From an uncultured Megasphaera sp. (GTDB lineage Bacteria > Bacillota > Negativicutes > Veillonellales > Megasphaeraceae): a DNA stretch of 25,196 nucleotides. Shown here piece by piece: positions 1 to 7,999 of this stretch. The stretch spans positions 1 to 25,196 of the forward strand of contig CALBLM010000194.1 in NCBI GenBank assembly GCA_937895695.1. Direction: 5' to 3'. The notes beneath the pieces are model-generated. The model searched no databases, had not been told where the DNA came from, and saw only the letters and a list, made by a program, of their open reading frames with translations. A program made the position numbers and the translations under genes. Each line of letters begins with the position of its first letter. The first letter of the stretch is position 1.

Positions 1-265
1 TGCAATTGTCTTCCAGCTTTCTGAGAGAGATGCATCCTTCATCCATAAACCCGAATAGAATCGTTTTCAGCATATTGACGGGATTATATCTGATCCTTCC
101 AAGCTTGTGAGCAGGGAGTTTGCTCAGATATTTGTGTAAATCGATTCCCTCCATGAATCTGTCAAACGTGAAAACCGGATCCGTGATATCCAGGCATTCA
201 GAAAAAAATGCTGGTAAAATTCCCTGTTTGGGAGTAGTATAGTACACAGTTAGTTTTTTTATCAC
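1..265 (-). CDS. IS1182-type transposase, N-terminal part (cut by window edge)
   Basis: Reading leftward from a GTG at 263-265, 88 codons stay open to the window edge. The product resembles the N-terminal domain (DUF772/InsH type) of IS1182/IS5-like DDE transposases. Recognisable pieces are TTPKQGILPAFF near residues 10-20, DPVFTFDRFMEGIDL near 29-43, and RIRYNPVNMLKTILFGFMD near 57-75. The catalytic DDE residues would lie beyond the window, so intactness cannot be judged. A TAG stop lies in frame 12 bases before the GTG, so no longer start is available in this frame. No strong Shine-Dalgarno site is visible, which is common for transposases. The insertion lies just beyond the terminator of the AGCS transporter gene. 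The family call is from memory of the conserved block and has not been searched. Confidence 0.72.
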   Translation of the reverse strand, partial: MIKKLTVYYTTPKQGILPAFFSECLDITDPVFTFDRFMEGIDLHKYLSKLPAHKLGRIRYNPVNMLKTILFGFMDEGCISLRKLEDNC

Positions 266-276
266 AGTTAAATTCT

Positions 277-328
277 AATACGAAAAAAGGACTTTCGGTT
301 CACAAAATCGCAAGTCCTTTTTCGTATT
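277..328 (-). terminator. Terminator-like hairpin after the AGCS transporter gene
   Basis: An inverted repeat of about 17 bases (277-294 against 312-328, one bulged base) surrounds a 17-base loop. On the minus strand it has an A-run before and a T-run inside the closing arm, as in an intrinsic terminator. It lies 76 bases after the stop of the leftward transporter gene. It could also be part of the end of the adjacent insertion sequence. Confidence 0.55.
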
Positions 329-403
329 TTTGAGGAGCTTATTTTTCACAGCCCCTTTTTTCGTATCGAATCCCCCAATACCCCTATCTATATATTTCGT
401 ATC

Positions 404-1783
404 TTAATGCCCTGCGGTTACTTTTTCTTCCATTTCAACAGCTGCTTCTTTTTCTTTTATATGGGCATGATATTTTTTCGTTTCTGCTACGACGACGCCG
501 CTCAAGCCAATCAAGGCTATCAAGTTTGGAATTGCCATCAGACCATTTACAATATCAGCCAAGACCCAAATGACATCCAATTTAATAAAAGCACCGCAAG
601 CAACGAGAACGATAAAAATAACACGATATGGCAGAATGCCTTTAACACCAATTAAATATTCAATGCAGCGTTCGCCATAATAGTTCCAACCGAGAATTGT
701 CGTAAACGCGAATAAGGTCAAACCAATGCAAAGAACCATGCTTCCCCAAGCCGGATACGCCTGTAGGAATGCGGAATTTGTCAGCGCTGCGCCGTTTAAA
801 TCCCCAGTCCAAGCACCGCTGACAACAATGACAAGACCTGTTAATGTACAAATAACAATCGTATCAATAAAGGTACCGGTCATTGAAATAAGCCCTTGTT
901 CAGCTGGCCATTTTGTCTTAGCCGCAGCTGCAACAATCGGCGCGCTACCCAAACCGGATTCATTGGAGAATACGCCGCGAGCTACACCATTTCGCATGGC
1001 CATAAGAACGGTAGCTCCTAAGAAACCGCCAGCTGCTGCCGTCGGTGTAAAGGCACAAACAATAATCTGTTCAATCGCTGCCGGAACTTTATCATAAAAA
1101 GCAATCAAAAAACCAACCGTAGAAATAACATAAATAATAGCCATGGCCGGAACGATTTTGGCGGCAACTTTGGAAATAGACTGCAGTCCGCCGATCGTAA
1201 CGGCAGCTACGACGATAGTCAAAATAACAGCCGTATATTCAACAGGCACATCCGTAGCCAATTTCATAATTTCTACAATGGAATTTACCTGCGCAAATGT
1301 ACCAATACCAAAGAAGGCAACGAGAACACCAAAGAAGGCAAACAAGAATGCCAACGGTTTAAATTTCTTGCCAAGACCATTTTCAATATAATACATTGGA
1401 CCGCCGGAAATATCGCCGTTTTTATCAACTGTACGATATTTAACAGCCAAGCATCCTTCGGCATATTTGGTGGCCATCCCGACGAACGCCGCCATCCACA
1501 TCCAGAAAATAGCCCCCGGGCCGCCTGCATGAATCGCTGTTGCAACGCCAACGATATTCCCTGTCCCTACGGTTGCTGCTAAGGCCGTGCAAAGTGCTTT
1601 AAAACTATCTACATCGCCGTCGCCCTGATTTTTTGCCGTAAAAATTAACTTCAATGCTCGTGGCAATCTAAATATCTGCAACAAATGCAGACGAACTGTC
1701 AGCATCAAACCGGTTCCAATCAGCAGTACTAACAGCGGCGGTCCCCATACAAAACTGTCAATCGCATTTAACGTTTCTAACAT
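404..1783 (-). CDS. AGCS-family sodium:alanine/glycine symporter
   Basis: This 459-residue polytopic inner-membrane protein belongs to the alanine/glycine:cation symporter family (AgcS/AlsT/DagA), which imports small neutral amino acids with Na+. Family blocks are visible: TVGTGNIVGVATAI near residues 71-84, AGGPGAIFWMW near 86-96 followed by KYAEGCLAVKYR, GGPMYYIENGLG near 127-138, NGVARGVFSNESGLGSAP near 264-281, and a closing WNYYGERC segment. About ten hydrophobic segments cover the length, which is normal for the family. The start is an ATG just after GGGAG. The gene is alone in its unit. A tandem glycine riboswitch with a terminator precedes it, so glycine is the most likely substrate; that substrate assignment is inference from the leader. 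Confidence 0.93.
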   Translation of the reverse strand: MLETLNAIDSFVWGPPLLVLLIGTGLMLTVRLHLLQIFRLPRALKLIFTAKNQGDGDVDSFKALCTALAATVGTGNIVGVATAIHAGGPGAIFWMWMAAFVGMATKYAEGCLAVKYRTVDKNGDISGGPMYYIENGLGKKFKPLAFLFAFFGVLVAFFGIGTFAQVNSIVEIMKLATDVPVEYTAVILTIVVAAVTIGGLQSISKVAAKIVPAMAIIYVISTVGFLIAFYDKVPAAIEQIIVCAFTPTAAAGGFLGATVLMAMRNGVARGVFSNESGLGSAPIVAAAAKTKWPAEQGLISMTGTFIDTIVICTLTGLVIVVSGAWTGDLNGAALTNSAFLQAYPAWGSMVLCIGLTLFAFTTILGWNYYGERCIEYLIGVKGILPYRVIFIVLVACGAFIKLDVIWVLADIVNGLMAIPNLIALIGLSGVVVAETKKYHAHIKEKEAAVEMEEKVTAGH

Positions 1784-1811
1784 AACTCCCTACCCCTTTA
1801 TACTGTAATAA

Positions 1812-1855
1812 TAAAAACAAAAAACCTATCCTCAGCATATCCTCTGAAGATAGGT
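1812..1855 (-). terminator. Terminator of the glycine riboswitch expression platform
   Basis: On the minus strand ACCTATC (1849-1855) pairs with GATAGGT (1824-1830), extended inward by a CTGA/CTCAG pairing with one mismatch. A T-rich tract follows (A-run on the plus strand at 1812-1823). It lies between the aptamers and the transporter start. Its 5' arm can alternatively pair with 1895-1902 beside the second aptamer, giving an antiterminator. Confidence 0.82.
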
Positions 1856-1894
1856 CATGAAAAACAGCATAGGGAATAAAAAATAATATCTACG

Positions 1895-2058
1895 CTATCC
1901 TCTGTCCTTTTGCCTGAGAGATTGGGAAAAAACTTCTCATCCTTGCACCTTCGGCGCCCGATTAGGGACTCTCCAGAGTTGTGTCTGTACACGGTCCTGC
2001 CCAATGGACACCTGAGAGTTTAACTCCTTCGGTAGGCTCCTAACCTTCTCCCATGTAC
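1895..2058 (-). promoter_or_regulatory. Tandem glycine riboswitch
   Basis: Two glycine aptamers are visible on the minus strand. Aptamer 1 (about 1987-2058) is closed by GTACATGG/CCGTGTAC and contains CCGAAGGAG and CTCTCAGG. Aptamer 2 (about 1900-1978) is closed by CTCTG (1974-1978) and CAGAG (1900-1904) and contains GGCGCCGAAGG, CTCTCAGGC and AAAGGACAG, the conserved gcvT-type core. An 8-base linker separates them, as usual for cooperative tandem glycine riboswitches. GAGGATAG at the 3' edge (1895-1902) can pair with the 5' arm of the downstream terminator. This antiterminator overlaps aptamer 2 P1 by three bases, so ligand binding should favour termination (an OFF switch). Confidence 0.95.
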
Positions 2059-2087
2059 TTCATCCACTTCATATGTGATTGATTGAG

Positions 2088-2116
2088 ATTATACGCTATA
2101 TTTTTCCATTTTGCAA
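2088..2116 (-). promoter_or_regulatory. Promoter of the riboswitch-transporter transcript
   Basis: On the minus strand there is TTGCAA (2111-2116), a 17-base spacer and TATAAT (2088-2093). The implied RNA start is about 23 bases before aptamer 1. Confidence 0.8.
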
Positions 2117-2124
2117 CCCCTATT

Positions 2125-2161
2125 CTTACAAAAATGTATCACGAGTGGACATTTTTGTAAG
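2125..2161. repeat. Perfect 13-bp dyad upstream of the riboswitch promoter
   Basis: CTTACAAAAATGT (2125-2137) and its exact reverse complement (2149-2161) flank an 11-base centre, starting 9 bases upstream of the -35 box. The TTGTAAG core recurs at 2210-2216, and the longer ATTCTTACAA at 2122-2131 has an inverted copy at 2210-2219. There is no T-run, so it is not a usual terminator. An operator or a small palindromic element is possible. Confidence 0.6.
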
Positions 2162-2215
2162 TGTAACGAAAAATTTTATAAAGTTGTTATCTATTCATAT
2201 GTAAAATAATTGTAA

Positions 2216-2279
2216 GAATTTTTATATTTTCAAAAAAGTATTTTGAAATACAGAACCAATTCAAAAATATAAAAGATTC
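2216..2279. repeat. AT-rich imperfect 15-bp inverted repeat
   Basis: GAATTTTTATATTTT (2216-2230) pairs with 2264-2279, leaving one bulged G. The interior holds a second small hairpin, CAAAA-AAGTA-TTTTG (2231-2245). The pairing is almost entirely A-T. No open reading frame of note lies here. The stretch 2120-2310 separates the surE terminator from the riboswitch promoter and otherwise shows nothing recognisable. Confidence 0.45.
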
Positions 2280-2311
2280 ATTTGTGTTGCATAAATCCGA
2301 TGAATATGTAT

Positions 2312-2357
2312 AAAAAAAGTGATTCATGTGCAGCTTAACTGCATCATCAATCACTTT
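2312..2357 (-). terminator. Terminator after surE
   Basis: On the minus strand AAAGTGATT (2349-2357) pairs with AATCACTTT, followed by a T-run (A-run 2312-2318 on plus). An inner GCAG/CTGC pairing strengthens the hairpin. It begins 8 bases after the surE stop and closes the guaB-surE block. Confidence 0.85.
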
Positions 2358-2364
2358 CACTTTC

Positions 2365-3120
2365 TTATAAACAGTTTTTTACAATATCAATTGCTGCTAC
2401 AGCTGTCTGCTGCCATTTCAGCGGCGTAACGGCGATATAACCTTGCCGAACAACGGCCACATCACTCTGAGCCGGTGCCCCGTCCATGTCAATATCGCCT
2501 ACAATATGATAGCAGATACTGCCATCTTTATCTTTTCGTGGTTCAATGACATTATGATAGACCTGAATCGTCTGGGGAACAACACGAATAGTATCTACCG
2601 AAATCTCTCCTTGGGGCGGTACATTAACATTTAGAATACCGGGAAACTTGCCTTTGACAATAACCTTTTCTATTAATTGCTGTACAAGGCGGGCTGTCTG
2701 CACACATCGTTCCGTTTCCATGGGATACATCGAAACGGCAATGGCCGGTACCTGATAATACGGGCCTTCCATCGCAGCAGAAACGGTTCCGGAATATAAG
2801 ACGTCACTGCCTAAATTATAGCCATTGTTAATACCGGAAATAAGCAGCTGCGGTCTGTCATCTACTAAAAAATATTCCATGGCCATTTTTACGCAATCCA
2901 CAGGCGTACCTGATATAGCAATTTCACGAATCTGCGCATTTTCTTGTGTGAATTCCCGACAATATAATGGCTTGTTAATCGACATGGAATGAGACGCCGC
3001 ACTGCGCTGTCCATTCGGTGCTGCAATAGTCAATCGATGGCCGTATGCAGCTAATTCGCGCTTTAATGTCTGCAGGCCCTGAGCCCGCACACCATCATCA
3101 TTGGTTAGTAAAATATGCAT
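2365..3120 (-). CDS. surE: 5'/3'-nucleotidase SurE
   Basis: SurE is a metal-dependent phosphatase that removes phosphate from nucleoside 5'- and 3'-monophosphates and is linked to stress survival. The 251-residue length is normal. The metal-site residues are visible: Asp8-Asp9 in the opening LLTNDDG block, Ser40 in GQRSA, and Asn98 in the family block SGINNGYNLGSDVLYSGTV (95-113). The ATG directly abuts the stop of the upstream glycosyltransferase gene, with AAGGAG inside that gene's 3' end, so translation is probably coupled. It is the last gene of the leftward block and is followed by a clear terminator. Confidence 0.97.
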   Translation of the reverse strand: MHILLTNDDGVRAQGLQTLKRELAAYGHRLTIAAPNGQRSAASHSMSINKPLYCREFTQENAQIREIAISGTPVDCVKMAMEYFLVDDRPQLLISGINNGYNLGSDVLYSGTVSAAMEGPYYQVPAIAVSMYPMETERCVQTARLVQQLIEKVIVKGKFPGILNVNVPPQGEISVDTIRVVPQTIQVYHNVIEPRKDKDGSICYHIVGDIDMDGAPAQSDVAVVRQGYIAVTPLKWQQTAVAAIDIVKNCL

Positions 3121-4371
3121 CTATTTTTTATTCTCCTTACGAAGCAGTGCCGCACTGTCATAGGAAACAGCCCGCGTATGAATAGTATGACTCCATTTCA
3201 TTTTATGCCGGTCTTTAAATCCCAAAAAGTTAACGGGAATCCAGCTATACATAAACAGCGGATACACAATCAAATATGCCCATGATTTTAAAGGAACTTT
3301 GATTTGCAGCAATACAATAACAGGAATCAAATATTGTATGACACCGATGACAGTCCATAATTGTACTGGTACAATTTGATTTAAAATATTCGTATAAAAC
3401 GGAACATAAGAGTTAATGCACGACAGGGCAGCATATACCGTAGACATCATCATAAAAAACGGTTGTGACAGTGTAATAATGCCATCGAGCATCCGAATAT
3501 TTCCGGTCTTAATGCCGCGGGCAAATAATTTGGGAATAAATCGTTCACCACAATCACATTGACCTTGGGCCCACCGCTTACGCTGCCGGCACGACTGCAT
3601 AAATCCCAGGGCTTTTTCATCATAAATAATGGCATCATGAGCCCAGCAAGTCCGTACGCCTTCCAACAGCACTTTCATGGAAAATTCCATGTCTTCTGTC
3701 AGGCAATCGCAGCCCCAACCATATTTACGAACAATATCGGTAGCAATACACATGCCCGTACCACCTAACGCTGTGGATAAGCCAATATTATATTTGGCTA
3801 AGTGCCACATATGGTTAATCAGCCAAAAGGCAATGGCAAAGGTACCGGCAATCCACGTATCTGTCGGATTTTTTGCATCCATATAGCCTTGAATAACTTG
3901 TTCTCCTTTACAGAGGTGATTATTCATTTCACGCAAAAATTCCGGATGTACTAAGTTATCCGCATCAAAAACAACGAAGGCATCGTACTGTTTTTCCTGC
4001 GCCAGCATCTGCGAAAACATCCAGTCCAAGGCATAGCCTTTCCCCACCTGTTCCGTATTGGTACGCACTTTTACAATCGCACCATGTTGACGGCATATTT
4101 CGGCCGTATTATCTGTACAGTTATCTGCCACAACATACACATCATACATCTCTTTAGGATAATGCAGCCCTTTTAAATTATCAATCAGCTGACCGACTAC
4201 GGCCTCTTCATTATGCGCACAAATAACAGCGGCAAATGTATTTTTAGGAGCTGCCGTTATTTTTTCTCTTCGTTTTACAAGGCCAAATATAGCCAATATA
4301 ACGTAATACAAAGTATAAAAAACAATGATTACTTGAACGGGTATCATGATGATATCCAATACATGTTCCAT
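3121..4371 (-). CDS. Membrane-bound GT2 glycosyltransferase
   Basis: This 416-residue inner-membrane glycosyltransferase is of the family 2 processive-like type (NodC/IcaA/BcsA relatives). One N-terminal membrane segment (about 8-30) precedes a cytoplasmic GT-A domain. The signature is complete: an Asp near 83 (VVADNCTDN), DAD at 136-138, TED at 225-227, and QRKRW at 263-267. Several hydrophobic segments follow (about 300-385). QxxRW enzymes usually transfer from UDP-sugars and often build or export a polymer. The acceptor here cannot be told from sequence. It sits 20 bases after pssA and directly in front of surE, inside a phospholipid-synthesis block, so a lipid acceptor or envelope glycolipid is possible but unproven. 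Confidence 0.88.
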   Translation of the reverse strand: MEHVLDIIMIPVQVIIVFYTLYYVILAIFGLVKRREKITAAPKNTFAAVICAHNEEAVVGQLIDNLKGLHYPKEMYDVYVVADNCTDNTAEICRQHGAIVKVRTNTEQVGKGYALDWMFSQMLAQEKQYDAFVVFDADNLVHPEFLREMNNHLCKGEQVIQGYMDAKNPTDTWIAGTFAIAFWLINHMWHLAKYNIGLSTALGGTGMCIATDIVRKYGWGCDCLTEDMEFSMKVLLEGVRTCWAHDAIIYDEKALGFMQSCRQRKRWAQGQCDCGERFIPKLFARGIKTGNIRMLDGIITLSQPFFMMMSTVYAALSCINSYVPFYTNILNQIVPVQLWTVIGVIQYLIPVIVLLQIKVPLKSWAYLIVYPLFMYSWIPVNFLGFKDRHKMKWSHTIHTRAVSYDSAALLRKENKK

Positions 4372-4391
4372 ACATGAATCTCCCTATACGC

Positions 4392-5078
4392 CTAGTGAGC
4401 AGCGTTCATTGCCGTATTGACCAAGCCAAATACGATATACAGCAAAAAGGGCATCGTAATAATCAAATGCCAATCAACAACATACAGTACCAACAGTCCA
4501 AAGATAATGGCAATAGCCAATGCCGATTTATGAAGTACATCCGGGCTGGCTCCCTTAAAATCAGGGTTATGAATTTTGCTGACCAAATGATAGCCTAAGG
4601 CAATGACGATAATGCCGAGAAGCCAAGCCGGAAGCAATGAATGCACACCGGCAATTTCACAGGCAATGACATAGGTCGCAATCAAGCAGCCTCCATTCGG
4701 AATCGGCATGCCTTGAAAATAGCCGTGAATAACGGTCGTATTCAAATTAAATCGAGCCAGACGAACGCCGCCGAGAGCTGCATAAATAATGGCCGGAACG
4801 GCACCGATCCAGCCCAATTCCTGCAATGCATACGTATAAATCAAAAAAGCGGAAGCCGCGCCAAAAGATACGACATCTGACAATGAATCCAATTCTTTCC
4901 CAAATTCGCCGGCTACGCCAAGGGCACGGGCTGCACGTCCATCGCAAGCGTCACAGGCCATGGCCAGCAAAATGCATAGGCCGGCCCAACCAAACATGCC
5001 ATGAAGCGTCATCATCATACTCAATACGCCAAAGCCCAAGTTACCTGCCGTAAATAGGCAGGGTATCACATTTTTCAT
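4392..5078 (-). CDS. pssA: CDP-diacylglycerol-serine O-phosphatidyltransferase (phosphatidylserine synthase)
   Basis: PssA makes phosphatidylserine from CDP-diacylglycerol and serine in the inner membrane. The CDP-alcohol phosphatidyltransferase signature is complete: D43-x2-D46-G47-x2-A50-R51-x8-G60-x3-D64-x3-D68. The early N-terminus (PCLFTAGNLGFG) is typical of the Bacillus-type PssA family. The 228 residues carry about six or seven membrane segments. The ATG overlaps the psd stop by four bases (ATGA) and is preceded by GGGAGG. Pairing with psd means the product is decarboxylated directly to phosphatidylethanolamine. Confidence 0.96.
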   Translation of the reverse strand: MKNVIPCLFTAGNLGFGVLSMMMTLHGMFGWAGLCILLAMACDACDGRAARALGVAGEFGKELDSLSDVVSFGAASAFLIYTYALQELGWIGAVPAIIYAALGGVRLARFNLNTTVIHGYFQGMPIPNGGCLIATYVIACEIAGVHSLLPAWLLGIIVIALGYHLVSKIHNPDFKGASPDVLHKSALAIAIIFGLLVLYVVDWHLIITMPFLLYIVFGLVNTAMNAAH

Positions 5079-5713
5079 TTGACAATCCTCCCAATGATCG
5101 TTTCGCCGCCCCGTACATATTGTCCTTTTTCTACGGTAATTTCCACGTCATCATGAACATATACTTCTGCACAGGAGCCAAATTTAATCATGCCATACAG
5201 CTGTCCATGGGAAAGGGTATCTCCCAAGGTAACCCATGATACGATACGCCGTGCCAAAATACCGGCGATGACAGTAACCAAAATATGCGTTTTATCATTT
5301 TCAATGCCGATGGAATATCGTTCATTTTCATACCCTACGCCATCTTTATAGGCCGGCCGAAACCGCCCGCACGTATATTGCTGAAAGTTAATCGTTCCCG
5401 CTAGCGGTGCCCGATTGACATGAACGTCAAAGACAGATAAAAAGATAACTATCTTTCGGCATTTGCCATCCATATACGTATCTTCGTTTACGTCTTCAAT
5501 CGCCATTACCTTGCCGTCTGCCGGAGAAACCAATGCCGTATCATCCTTGGGAATCGTACGGCGGGGATTTCTAAAGAAATAGGCAAAATAGATTGCCAAC
5601 AAGGCAGGAAGAACTGCTGCATAAATCGTGACAAAATACCCAAGCGCAACGGCAACCAATATAGGCACGATAATAAAGATATACCCATCTTCAATTATAA
5701 AAGGTTTATTCAA
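5075..5713 (-). CDS. psd: Phosphatidylserine decarboxylase (short, single-chain-precursor type)
   Basis: Psd converts phosphatidylserine to phosphatidylethanolamine with a pyruvoyl cofactor made by self-cleavage. At 212 residues it is the compact family form, with two N-terminal membrane segments (about 10-47). Self-cleavage should occur at Gly179-Ser180 in KFGSCAEV, where the classical LGST is replaced by FGSC. The other catalytic residues are visible as Asp66 in SPADGKV and His98 in DVHVNR. The start is TTG (5711-5713) behind GAGGTGAGG; no ATG fits the conserved N-terminus better. It follows wecG by 15 bases and overlaps pssA by four. Confidence 0.96.
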   Translation of the reverse strand: MNKPFIIEDGYIFIIVPILVAVALGYFVTIYAAVLPALLAIYFAYFFRNPRRTIPKDDTALVSPADGKVMAIEDVNEDTYMDGKCRKIVIFLSVFDVHVNRAPLAGTINFQQYTCGRFRPAYKDGVGYENERYSIGIENDKTHILVTVIAGILARRIVSWVTLGDTLSHGQLYGMIKFGSCAEVYVHDDVEITVEKGQYVRGGETIIGRIVK

Positions 5714-5728
5714 GACCTCACCTCAAAT

Positions 5729-6460
5729 CTACTTGACACCTTTCCCCCATTTGACGGCTGCGACAAATCGAGGCAGAGCCAGCATCCGTTTAAAGCGGGT
5801 CGGTTCTTTTAACAATCGATACAGCCATTCCAACCGATGTTCCTGCATCCATTTTGGCGCACGGCAAGCCTTACCTGACAGCACGTCAAATGTACCGCCT
5901 ACACCCATGCATACACACGGTCCTAATTCATATAAATGATCATGTATCCATTTTTCTTGTTTTGGCACGCCTAAGGCTACCAATAAAATCTGCGTACCGC
6001 CAGAGCGGATTTCTTCAATAATCTTACCTTCCTCTTCGGGTGTAAAAAAGCCTGAATGCGTACCTACCATATTCAGCTTTCCTACTTGCTGCTGGATATT
6101 CTGCGCTGCCTGCTTTGCTACGCCCTCAGCGCCGCCAAAGAAATAAACAGCCGTTTGGCGTGCCGCCGCTTCACGAAGCAGACTGCACGCCAAATCAACA
6201 CCTGTTACACGCTGTTTAAATCGTTTTCCCTGCTGTTCAGCTGCCCACAACACACCGGCACCATCAGGCACTACTAAATCGGCATGCTGCAAGATACCTG
6301 CCAACTCTCTATCTGATTGGGAACGCATTACCATTTCAGCATTGGCTGTCGCAATAGAAGCTGCCCGGCCTTCATCAATACACTTAAATGCCGTTTCCAC
6401 AGCTTCTTCCATTGTGACATTCCAAATCGGGATGGATAAGATATCTATGGTACTAGCCAT
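5729..6460 (-). CDS. WecG/TagA/CpsF-family glycosyltransferase (GT26)
   Basis: This family (E. coli WecG, Bacillus TagA) transfers N-acetylmannosamine or its uronic acid to undecaprenyl-diphosphate-GlcNAc at the inner face of the membrane. Conserved blocks are IATANAEMV (about 36-44, with the Thr of TagA-type active sites), the VVPDGAGV loop with the presumed base Asp near 66, TGVDL, FFGG, LVALGVPKQEKW, and CMGVGGTFDVLSGKACRAPKWMQ with the C-terminal EWLYRL. The 243-residue length is normal. Two adjacent ATGs follow GGAGG; the second (6458-6460) has the better spacing and is used here. It lies between guaB and psd. The sugar and the final glycan are unknown. Confidence 0.9.
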   Translation of the reverse strand: MASTIDILSIPIWNVTMEEAVETAFKCIDEGRAASIATANAEMVMRSQSDRELAGILQHADLVVPDGAGVLWAAEQQGKRFKQRVTGVDLACSLLREAAARQTAVYFFGGAEGVAKQAAQNIQQQVGKLNMVGTHSGFFTPEEEGKIIEEIRSGGTQILLVALGVPKQEKWIHDHLYELGPCVCMGVGGTFDVLSGKACRAPKWMQEHRLEWLYRLLKEPTRFKRMLALPRFVAAVKWGKGVK

Positions 6461-6479
6461 CATTATCCTCCACGTATGA

Positions 6480-7937
6480 TTAGTTTACGCTATAGTTCGG
6501 AGCTTCTTTCGTGATATTGATATCATGGGGATGACTTTCACGAAGGCCAGCTGCCGTAATCTGAATAAAACGCGTATTTTCAATCATTTCTTTAATATTG
6601 TGGCAGCCGCAATATCCCATGGATGCACGCAGTCCGCCAACCATCTGGAAAATGGTATCTGCAGCCGGTCCTTTATACGGTACACGGCCTTCAATGCCTT
6701 CTGGAACGAGTTTCTTCGCATCTTCCTGGAAGTAACGGTCTTTACTGCCCTGTTCCATCGCAGCCAATGAACCCATGCCGCGATATTCTTTATAGCTTCT
6801 GCCTTGATAGATAACAGTCTGTCCCGGACTTTCTTCCGTACCAGCAAGGAGATTACCCATCATGACGACATTGCCGCCGGCAGCAATAGCTTTTGCCATA
6901 TCGCCGGAGTATTTGATACCGCCATCGGCAATAATAGGAATACCATACCGTTGTGCTACTTTAGCGCATTCATAAACGGCCGTAATCTGCGGTACGCCAA
7001 TGCCCGCAATAATACGTGTCGTGCAAATAGAACCCGGCCCAATACCAACTTTAACAGCATCGACGCCGCATTCAATTAACGCTTCCGTAGCTTCACCGGT
7101 AGCAACATTGCCGGCAATAACCGGAAGATGTGGATAGGCTTTTTTAATTTCTTTCAACGTATTCAATACGCCCAGTGAATGACCATGTGCCGTATCAATA
7201 ACAACGACATCCACTTTAGCTGCTACTAAGGCATCTAAACGATCGGTCATGTTGTGCGTTACGCCAACAGCAGCAGCTACCAAAAGACGGCCATTGGAAT
7301 CTTTGGCAGAATTCGGGTATTTCGTCGCTTTTTCAATATCTTTAATCGTAATAAGACCTTTTAAATTGCCTTCATTATCGACAAGCGGCAATTTTTCAAT
7401 GCGATGTTGGCGCAAAATGGCTTTTGCGTCTGCTAATGAGGTGCCTACAGGCGCCGTAACCAAGTTTTCTTTTGTCATGATGTCGCCAATACGACGGCTC
7501 ATGTCTTCTTCAAAACGCATATCACGATTGGTAATAATGCCTACGAGTTTTCCATCTACGACAATGGGAACACCGGAAATACGATATTTACCCATTAATT
7601 CATTAGCATCAGCCAACAAATTATCCGGATGCAAGAAAATCGGATCAATAATAATACCATGTTCAGAGCGCTTTACCTTATCTACTTCACGAGCTTGTGC
7701 CGCAATAGACATATTCTTATGGATAACACCAATGCCGCCTTCCCGGGCAATCGCAATGGCCATCGGAGCTTCCGTAACAGTATCCATGCCGGAGCTCATA
7801 ATAGGAATATTCAGTTTGATATCTTTCGTCAGATTGGTTGATACATCTACGTCTACAGGCAAAACGTCAGATTTTGCCGGTACCAGCAATACGTCATCAA
7901 ATGTTAAACCTCTCATACCAAATTTATCAGATCTCAT
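6480..7937 (-). CDS. guaB: Inosine-5'-monophosphate dehydrogenase
   Basis: GuaB oxidises IMP to XMP with NAD+, the committed step to GMP. The 485-residue protein has the standard layout: barrel start (MRGLTFDDVLLVP), two CBS modules (about 95-205), then the second barrel part with the catalytic loop GIGPGSICTTR and nucleophile Cys305. The mobile flap region RYFQED and the C-terminal GLRASMGYCG block are also present. The chosen ATG (7935-7937) follows AGAGGTG by five bases. A longer in-frame reading starting at 7997 would run back through the promoter and lacks a ribosome site. It is the first gene of the leftward block and has its own promoter. Confidence 0.98.
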   Translation of the reverse strand: MRSDKFGMRGLTFDDVLLVPAKSDVLPVDVDVSTNLTKDIKLNIPIMSSGMDTVTEAPMAIAIAREGGIGVIHKNMSIAAQAREVDKVKRSEHGIIIDPIFLHPDNLLADANELMGKYRISGVPIVVDGKLVGIITNRDMRFEEDMSRRIGDIMTKENLVTAPVGTSLADAKAILRQHRIEKLPLVDNEGNLKGLITIKDIEKATKYPNSAKDSNGRLLVAAAVGVTHNMTDRLDALVAAKVDVVVIDTAHGHSLGVLNTLKEIKKAYPHLPVIAGNVATGEATEALIECGVDAVKVGIGPGSICTTRIIAGIGVPQITAVYECAKVAQRYGIPIIADGGIKYSGDMAKAIAAGGNVVMMGNLLAGTEESPGQTVIYQGRSYKEYRGMGSLAAMEQGSKDRYFQEDAKKLVPEGIEGRVPYKGPAADTIFQMVGGLRASMGYCGCHNIKEMIENTRFIQITAAGLRESHPHDINITKEAPNYSVN

Positions 7938-7999
7938 ATTTGCACCTCTGTTTATAAAATATAAGAAATAGGGAAAGAGCCCTAAATAGCTTACCAACT

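Noticed and set aside
7249..7971. 240-residue plus-strand open frame opposite guaB
   Set aside because: It is an antisense shadow of a conserved gene with no independent support.
7938..7997. 20-codon upstream extension of guaB
   Set aside because: It runs through the inferred transcript start region and lacks a ribosome site, while the ATG at 7937 has AGAGGTG at good spacing and matches the GuaB N-terminus.
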